A DNA stretch of 64,000 bases, from positions 1,755,501 to 1,819,500 of the forward strand of contig NC_014623.1 in assembly GCF_000165485.1 (NCBI RefSeq), written 5' to 3'. This stretch comes from Stigmatella aurantiaca DW4/3-1. GTDB taxonomy: Bacteria > Myxococcota > Myxococcia > Myxococcales > Myxococcaceae. Made by a program: the position numbers and the translations under genes. Shown in pieces: positions 58,839-64,000 of the stretch (positions are counted from its first letter, which is position 1; each line of letters begins with the position of its first letter). The notes beneath the pieces are model-generated. The model had not been told where the DNA came from. It was given only the letters and a program-made list of their open reading frames with translations, and did no database searches.

Positions 58839-60347
58839 ATGGAGACACCCTCTCCGCTCCTTCGGCTCTCGAACATCACCAAGCGGTTCCCCGGTGTCAC
58901 GGCCAATGACCGGGTGAGCGTGGACTTCCAGGCCGGCGAGGTCCATGCCCTGCTCGGGGAGAACGGGGCGGGGAAGACCACGCTGATGAACATCCTCTAT
59001 GGGGTGCATCCGCCCGACGCGGGGGAGCTCTTCTTCGAGGGAAGGCCGGTCCGGATGGGCTCGCCGGCCCAAGCGCTGCGGCTTGGCATCGCCCTGGTGC
59101 CGCAGCACCCCTTGCTGGTGGAGCGCCACACCGTGGCGGAGAACCTGGTGCTCGGACTGCCCGGTGGCTTCATGTTGTCCCGGCGCCGGCTCCTGGCGAG
59201 GTTGCGCGAGCGGTTGGCGGGCCATCCCATTCAAATGGATCTCGAGGCCCGGGTGGACAGCCTCTCCGCCGGGGAGAAGCAGCGGTTGGAGATCCTTCGG
59301 GCCCTGCTGCGGGGCTCCCGGGTGCTCATCCTGGACGAGCCCACCAGCGTGCTCACCCCGCAGGAGGTGGCGCCGCTCTTTCAGCAGCTCGCCCAGCTCA
59401 AGGCCCAGGGCCTGGCCATCCTCTTCATCAGCCACAAGCTCGATGAGGTGCTCGCCCACGCGGACCGCATCACCGTGCTGCGAGGGGGGAAGAAGGTGGG
59501 CGAGCTGACCGCGCGCGAGGCCACCCAGACCCAGTTGGTGCGGCTGATGCTGGGGCGCGAGGTGGCCCCCCGTCCTGTGCTCGCCCCGCCCCGCGCGGGG
59601 GTGCGGTTGGAGGTGAAGGGGCTGGAGGTGCGCTCCAGCCGGGGACTGCCCGCCGTGAAGAGGGCTTCGTTCAGTCTGGCGCCGGGGGAGGTTGTCGGCA
59701 TCGCCGGGGTGGCTGGCAGCGGCCAGCGGGAGCTGGCGGAGGCGCTCACGGGGCTGAGGCCCTTTCGAGGTGCCATCTCCCTGGACGGGCAGCCGCTGGA
59801 GGGGCTCTCGCCGGCGAGGCTCTTCGCGCTGGGCGTGGCCCATGTTCCCGAGGAGCGGGCGGCTGGCACCGTTCCTTCCCTGAGCGTGGCGGAGAACCTG
59901 GCCCTGCGAACCTATGACACGGCCCTGCGCCAGGGGCCGTGGCTGGTTCCCGCGCGTCTGGAGCGGGAGGCCGTCGAGCACATCCGGGCCTATCAAGTCT
60001 CCCCTCCGGACCCCCGGACACCGCTGCGGCTGTTGTCGGGAGGCAACATCCAGCGCGTGGTGCTGGCCCGGGAACTGGCGGGCGCGCCCCGGCTGCTGAT
60101 CGCGGTGCACCCCACCTATGGCGTGGACGTGGGCGCCACCGAGCAGGTTCACCGGCTCCTCATTCAGCGGGCCCAGGAGGGCTTGTCGGTGGTGCTGGTG
60201 ACGGAGGATCTCGACGAGCTGCTCGCCCTCTCGCACCGGGTGGCCGCGCTCTACCAGGGCGAGCTGCGGGGCCCTTACCCCGTGGGCGAGGTGGACTTGG
60301 ATCGGCTCGGGCGGATGATGACGCGGGCGGGGGAGGACGTGGCGTGA
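58839..60347 (+). CDS. BMP-type (nucleoside/sugar) ABC transporter ATPase, double domain
   Basis: The 502-residue protein has two fused ABC domains, as in RbsA/MglA and NupA/YufO. The first (1-245) has 'ALLGENGAGKTTLMNILYGV', 'DSLSAGEKQRLEILRALLRG' and 'VLILDEPTSVLTPQE'. The second (about 255-500) has a degenerate Walker A 'GIAGVAGSGQRELAEALTG', 'LLSGGNIQRVVLARELAGA' and 'LLIAVHPTYGVDVGA', where the usual DEPTRG reads VHPTYG. This asymmetry is normal for the class. It overlaps the next permease gene by GTGA. With two permeases and a BMP-family binding protein it forms a complete uptake system, most likely for nucleosides. Confidence 0.93.
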   Translation: METPSPLLRLSNITKRFPGVTANDRVSVDFQAGEVHALLGENGAGKTTLMNILYGVHPPDAGELFFEGRPVRMGSPAQALRLGIALVPQHPLLVERHTVAENLVLGLPGGFMLSRRRLLARLRERLAGHPIQMDLEARVDSLSAGEKQRLEILRALLRGSRVLILDEPTSVLTPQEVAPLFQQLAQLKAQGLAILFISHKLDEVLAHADRITVLRGGKKVGELTAREATQTQLVRLMLGREVAPRPVLAPPRAGVRLEVKGLEVRSSRGLPAVKRASFSLAPGEVVGIAGVAGSGQRELAEALTGLRPFRGAISLDGQPLEGLSPARLFALGVAHVPEERAAGTVPSLSVAENLALRTYDTALRQGPWLVPARLEREAVEHIRAYQVSPPDPRTPLRLLSGGNIQRVVLARELAGAPRLLIAVHPTYGVDVGATEQVHRLLIQRAQEGLSVVLVTEDLDELLALSHRVAALYQGELRGPYPVGEVDLDRLGRMMTRAGEDVA

Positions 60348-61399
60348 TTCGCTTCGAGGAGGATCTTCACCCGCGGCGGCTCAAGCGGCTCGGCGTGTCC
60401 GTGGCGGTGCTGGCGCTCGCGTTCGTGCTGGTGGGAGGGGTCTTCGCCGCCTACGGCGTGGGCCCATGGGAGGCCTACCGCACCTTGCTGGAAGGGACCC
60501 TGGGCGACTCACAGGGGCTGGCCGAGGTGCTGCGGCGCACCATTCCCCTGCTGCTCATCGGCAGTGGCCTCACCCTGGCCTTCCGGGTGCGCTTCTTCAA
60601 CATCGGCGCGGAGGGGCAGTTGCTGCTGGGCGCGGTGGCCAGCGGGGCGGTGGCCCTCTTTCTGCCCACGAGTGTCCTGAGCCTGCCCCTCATGTTCCTC
60701 GCGGGGGCAGTGGCCGGGGGGCTGTGGGCATTGCCCGCCGCGTGGCTGCGCTCCCGCATGGACGTGAACGAGATCCTCACCACCTTGATGCTGAACCCGG
60801 TGGCGGGTTACCTCGTCATCTACCTGGTCGGGGGGCCCTGGAGGGGCGAGCAGGTGCAGGGCTACACCTATACCGATGCGTTCCCGGAGGCAGTGCGGTT
60901 GCCGCTGTGGGGGCAGACGCTGGTGCACTGGCCAACGCTGGTGCTGGGAGCCGTCCTGGCGGTGGTGCTCCAGGTGCTGCTCACCCGGACCCCTCTGGGC
61001 TACGCGCTGCGCGTGGTGGGAGAGAGCCCCCGGGCGGCGCGCTATGCCGGGATGCCCATCTCCCGGGTGGTGCTGCTCACCGGCTTGCTGTCTGGAGGCG
61101 CCGCGGGGCTGGCCGGTGCTGGCGAGGTGGCGGGCATCCATTACCGCTTGCTGGAGCCCACGCAGATCTCCATCGGCTATGGCTTCACCGCCATCATCGT
61201 GGCCTGGTTGGCCCGGGGGCATCCGGCGCTGGTGCTGCTCACCGCGCCGCTCATGGGCCTGATTCTCGCGGGGGGAGATCTGCTGAAGATCAGCCTCAAC
61301 ATGCCCTTCCGGATCATCGATGTCTTCAGCGGAATCATGCTGCTGTGCTTGATCGCTGGAGAGTCCTTGTCGCGCTACCGCGTGAGGTGGGGGACATGA
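60344..61399 (+). CDS. BMP-type ABC transporter permease 1
   Basis: The 351-residue protein has about nine to ten membrane helices and the BPD_transp_2 family core: 'LAFRVRFFNIGAEGQLLLGA' near the N-terminal third, 'MDVNEILTTLMLNPVAGYL' and 'GYALRVVGESPRAARYAGMP'. It matches the larger permease of nucleoside/BMP transporters (YufP-like). GTG start inside the ATPase stop codon; ATGA overlap with the next gene. Confidence 0.93.
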   Translation: MIRFEEDLHPRRLKRLGVSVAVLALAFVLVGGVFAAYGVGPWEAYRTLLEGTLGDSQGLAEVLRRTIPLLLIGSGLTLAFRVRFFNIGAEGQLLLGAVASGAVALFLPTSVLSLPLMFLAGAVAGGLWALPAAWLRSRMDVNEILTTLMLNPVAGYLVIYLVGGPWRGEQVQGYTYTDAFPEAVRLPLWGQTLVHWPTLVLGAVLAVVLQVLLTRTPLGYALRVVGESPRAARYAGMPISRVVLLTGLLSGGAAGLAGAGEVAGIHYRLLEPTQISIGYGFTAIIVAWLARGHPALVLLTAPLMGLILAGGDLLKISLNMPFRIIDVFSGIMLLCLIAGESLSRYRVRWGT

Positions 61400-62259
61400 C
61401 CGAGGAGGTCCTCCAGGCGTTGCTCCGGGCCCTCTCGTTTGGGACGCCGCTGCTGCTGGCGACGCTGGGCGGAATCGTCAACGAGCGTGCTGGGGTGGTG
61501 AACCTCGGCGTGGAAGGCATGATGGCGGTGGGGGCCCTGGCCGCCTTTGGTCTGGCCTCGGCCTCGGGCGCATGGCCCATGGCGGTGGGGCTGGCGGCGC
61601 TGCTCGGCGCGCTGGCGGCGCTGTTGCACGGCTTCGTCACCCTCACGCTGCGGGCCAACACCTATGTGTCCGGGCTGGCACTGTCCATGCTGGGGCTGGG
61701 GGTCTCGGGGCTGCTGGGCAAACCCTATGAAGGGGCCTTCCTCTTCGAGTCTGCCCCCGAGCTTCCCTTCACCCTGGCGGCCGGGGGGCTGGCGGTGCTG
61801 CTCTGGGGGGTTCTCTTCTTCACGCGGCCGGGGCTGGTGCTTCGCTCGGTGGGAGAGAATCCCGCGGCGGCGGACGCGCTGGGCATTCCCGTGCTGGCCG
61901 TGCGCTACCTGGCGGTGGCCTTCGGGGGGGCTCTCGCGGGAGTGGCGGGGGCCTTTCTCTCGCTGGCCTACCAGCCCGCGTGGACCGATGGCATGACGGG
62001 CGGGCTGGGGTGGATCGCCGTGGCGCTCGTCATCTTCTCGGGCTGGCACCCGCTGCGCGCCGTGCTGGGCGCCGTCTTCTTCGGGCTGCTGTACTACTTG
62101 CAGTTCCGGCTCCAGTCGCAGAGCCAGGTGCCCACCGAGCTGTTCGCGGCCATGCCCTACCTGCTGGTGGTGGGCGTGCTGGCGCTGGCGGGTGTGCGCC
62201 GCTCGCGGGGGGCGGCCCCCGCGGCGCTGGGCCGATCTTACCAACGCGGTGAGCGATGA
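61396..62259 (+). CDS. BMP-type ABC transporter permease 2
   Basis: The 287-residue membrane protein has about eight helices with 'GTPLLLATLGGIVNERAGVV', 'NLGVEGMMAVGALAAF' and 'LVLRSVGENPAAADALGIPV', the marks of the smaller permease of this transporter class (YufQ-like). It begins in the stop codon of permease 1 and ends 16 bp before the binding protein gene. It forms the transmembrane heterodimer with permease 1. Confidence 0.93.
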   Translation: MTEEVLQALLRALSFGTPLLLATLGGIVNERAGVVNLGVEGMMAVGALAAFGLASASGAWPMAVGLAALLGALAALLHGFVTLTLRANTYVSGLALSMLGLGVSGLLGKPYEGAFLFESAPELPFTLAAGGLAVLLWGVLFFTRPGLVLRSVGENPAAADALGIPVLAVRYLAVAFGGALAGVAGAFLSLAYQPAWTDGMTGGLGWIAVALVIFSGWHPLRAVLGAVFFGLLYYLQFRLQSQSQVPTELFAAMPYLLVVGVLALAGVRRSRGAAPAALGRSYQRGER

Positions 62260-62275
62260 GAGAGGAGCTGGGACG

Positions 62276-63427
62276 ATGAGAAGACACGGGTGGTGGCTGA
62301 CGCTGCTGGTGCTGGGGTTGTGTAGCGCGGCACAGGCCGAGGAGAAGAAGTTCAAGGCGTGCTTCATCTACGTGGGGCCGGTCGGGGACATCGGCTGGAG
62401 CTACGCGCACGACGAGGCGCGCAAGTTGGCCCTGAAGGAGCTTCCCTGGCTGGAGACGCAGTACGTGGAGTCCGTCCCCGAGGGGCAGGCGCTGCCGGTG
62501 ATCGACCGGCTGGTGAAGGGGGGCTGCAAGGCCGTCTTCACCACCAGCTTTGGCTTCATGGACCAGACGTTGGAGGCGGCGAAGAAGTACCCGGAGGTGG
62601 TGTTCGCTCACGCCACGGGGTTCAAGCGCGCGCCCAACATGGCGACGTACATGGCGGACTTCTACCAGCTCTACTACCTCAACGGACTGATGGCGGGGGC
62701 GCTGACGAAGACGGGGAAGGTGGGCTACGTGGCGGCCTTTCCCATTCCGGAGTTGAAGCGTCACATCTCGGCCTTCGCGCTGGGCGTCCGGGCGGTCAAC
62801 CCGGAGGCGACGGTGAACCTGAAGTGGATCAACGCCTGGGTCAGTCCCACCAAGGCGCGCGAGGCGGCCGAGGCGTTGATGGCCGAGGGCAATGACGTGC
62901 TCGCCTTCACCGAGGACACGGCCACGGTGGTGCAGGCGGCGGGCCGCAAGAAGGTGCCCGTCTTCGCGCACTATTCGCCCATGTACCGGTTCTCGCCGGA
63001 CTTCGTGGTGTCCGGGCAGTTGGTGCACTGGGAGAAGATCTACATCGACTTCCTGAAGAAGGTGCGGGAGGGCGCATACGCGCCGGGCAAGCTGCAGGAC
63101 GTGGACTACTGGTGGTTGCTGCACGAGGGCGCGGTGGAGCTGGGCACACAGCCCGGCATGCCCATCAACCCCAAGTGGGTGGACGCGCTGAAGAAGGCGC
63201 AGATGACGGTGGAGGGCAAGCCGGTGTCCGTGCACGACCGGGTGATGGCGCTGCTCAAGGACATGTCCTCGAGCAAGCCCAGCTTTGACCCCTTCCAGGG
63301 CCCGCTGACGGATCGCCAGGGCAAGGCGCGGGTGCCCGCGGGCAAGGGGATGTCCATCCAGGAGCTGAACCAGATGCAGTGGGTGGTGCCGGGCGTGGTG
63401 GGACCGGTGGCCGACGAGCCCCAGTAG
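62276..63427 (+). CDS. BMP family periplasmic substrate-binding protein
   Basis: The 383-residue product has a signal peptide (cleavage after AQA; the Cys in it is not in a proper lipobox). The PBP1_BMP fold follows, with 'KACFIYVGPVGDIGWSYAHD', 'GGCKAVFTTSFGFMDQTLEA', 'NMATYMADFYQLYYLNGLMA' and 'GNDVLAFTEDTATVVQAAGR'. The first block is the nucleoside/ligand loop of BMP proteins. AGGAG precedes the ATG. It is last in the transporter operon, whereas in most such operons it is first. A long C-terminal tail (about 330-383) is Pro/Gly-rich. Confidence 0.93.
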   Translation: MRRHGWWLTLLVLGLCSAAQAEEKKFKACFIYVGPVGDIGWSYAHDEARKLALKELPWLETQYVESVPEGQALPVIDRLVKGGCKAVFTTSFGFMDQTLEAAKKYPEVVFAHATGFKRAPNMATYMADFYQLYYLNGLMAGALTKTGKVGYVAAFPIPELKRHISAFALGVRAVNPEATVNLKWINAWVSPTKAREAAEALMAEGNDVLAFTEDTATVVQAAGRKKVPVFAHYSPMYRFSPDFVVSGQLVHWEKIYIDFLKKVREGAYAPGKLQDVDYWWLLHEGAVELGTQPGMPINPKWVDALKKAQMTVEGKPVSVHDRVMALLKDMSSSKPSFDPFQGPLTDRQGKARVPAGKGMSIQELNQMQWVVPGVVGPVADEPQ

Positions 63428-63455
63428 GACGGCGAGGGCCCTCCGGGGCAGCGGC

Positions 63456-63548
63456 TCACGCTGGCCGCTTGCCCTGGACCATGTCCAGGCCCACCTGGAG
63501 GGCCATCCAGTCCAGGACGTATTGCAGGTCCTTGGCTCTTGTTTCCAT
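63456..63548 (-). CDS. Possible 30-residue small protein
   Basis: A short frame begins METRAKDLQYVLDWMALQVG and ends with KRPA before TGA. A good GGGAGAG ribosome binding site lies four bases before the ATG. The peptide looks like an amphipathic helix. Such a small frame in GC-rich DNA can occur by chance, so support is limited to the start signal and helix-like composition. Confidence 0.35.
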   Translation of the reverse strand: METRAKDLQYVLDWMALQVGLDMVQGKRPA

Positions 63549-63609
63549 GGTCACTCTCCCGGCAAGGGCGATAGGAGGGGCCGTGTTCCCCCTTCGTGGA
63601 CAGGAAGAC

Positions 63610-64000
63610 ATGACCATCGGGAAGAAGATCGTGACGGGATTTGGCCTGTGCCTGCTGGTGCTGCTGGCCGTGGCCCTCGTGGCTTTCCAGGGCGCGGAGC
63701 AGCTGGTGCGGACCTCCGATGATGTCGTGACGAGCCGTGAGCAGGCGCGCTACCTGCGGGAGGTGCGCACCATGCTCCTGGATGCGGAGACGGCCCAGCG
63801 AGGCTTTCTGCTCACGGGGCAGGAGCGCTACCTGGATCCTTATGTGCGCGCCCTTCCGAACATCGAGACGGACCTCGAGGAGCTGAAGCGGGCCTTCCAG
63901 AATGAGCCCCAGCAAGAGGTGCGGTTGACCCGGCTGGAGCGGCAGATCCGGGAGAAGCTGGCCGAGCTGGCGGAGACCATCCGCTTGCGCCGGGAGCAGG
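63610..64000 (+). CDS. CHASE3-domain sensor protein, partial at window end
   Basis: The first 130 codons of a gene run off the right end. The product begins 'MTIGKKIVTGFGLCLLVLL', a membrane helix, followed by a CHASE3-type periplasmic helical domain ('REQARYLREVRTMLLDAETA', 'QRGFLLTGQERYLDPY', 'EVRLTRLERQIREKLAELAE'). CHASE3 occurs in histidine kinases, chemoreceptors and diguanylate cyclases; the output domain is outside the window. GGAAG stands very close to the ATG. It follows the BMP transporter operon by about 180 bp. Confidence 0.85.
   Translation, partial: MTIGKKIVTGFGLCLLVLLAVALVAFQGAEQLVRTSDDVVTSREQARYLREVRTMLLDAETAQRGFLLTGQERYLDPYVRALPNIETDLEELKRAFQNEPQQEVRLTRLERQIREKLAELAETIRLRREQ

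Overview
The window looks like a chromosomal segment of a myxobacterium, probably of the Cystobacterineae (Stigmatella, Cystobacter, Archangium or Myxococcus relatives). The grounds are the very high GC content, GTG/TTG starts next to ATG, several large signalling proteins (a Ser/Thr kinase - ATPase - histidine kinase fusion, a stand-alone MshEN domain, three further histidine kinases), many secreted or lipoprotein hydrolases, a TPR-CHAT protease and a four-gene tyrosine degradation operon. This assignment is inference from gene content; no rRNA or complete tRNA gene is present to confirm it.

Layout. 0-34 kb is mostly ordinary chromosome. It holds a LysR/metallo-beta-lactamase-fold pair, an N-truncated lysoplasmalogenase remnant, a secreted TPR-CHAT protease, a twice-frameshifted EamA transporter, a GH2 glycosidase with two AbfB modules, a LysR/nitronate monooxygenase pair, serA, a lipoprotein trypsin-like protease, an alpha/beta hydrolase and a PhcB-like methyltransferase running into a 1665-residue hybrid kinase, the fahA-maiA-hppD-hmgA operon for tyrosine/homogentisate breakdown, an animal-type heme peroxidase, a double-GNAT protein and a frameshifted phospholipase-D-like lipoprotein.

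34.1-42.5 kb is an accessory region. Two direct repeats of about 80 bp, each carrying an exact T-arm plus 3' acceptor strand of a tRNA-like gene, bracket a two-gene cassette. That cassette encodes a secreted protein with a YopT/papain-like Cys-His-Asp pattern and a small secreted partner. Next come a kinase tail, a 382-bp internally deleted IS, a small translationally coupled gene pair cut by an IS, a second IS whose transposase centre is replaced by foreign sequence, a 1.1-kb inverted-repeat element with a SMUG1-like uracil-DNA glycosylase fragment, and a complete group II intron (ORF, domains V and VI) inserted antisense exactly at the stop codon of a lactonase gene.

42.5-64 kb returns to ordinary chromosome: a Tat-exported lactonase, a DUF2652 cyclase-like protein, an epimerase pseudogene, sensor kinases, a fatty acid desaturase, an M14 carboxypeptidase, an AraC/old yellow enzyme pair, an acyltransferase, molybdate transporter genes modBC without modA, and a four-gene BMP-type (nucleoside-like) ABC transporter followed by the start of a CHASE3 sensor protein that runs off the window.

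Working units visible from spacing are: fahA-maiA (ATGA overlap)-hppD-hmgA; modB-modC (overlapping); the ABC ATPase-permease-permease set (GTGA and ATGA overlaps) with its binding protein last; and three divergent regulator/enzyme pairs. Several genes carry single-base frameshifts at or next to short homopolymer runs, which may be true pseudogenes or base-call errors.
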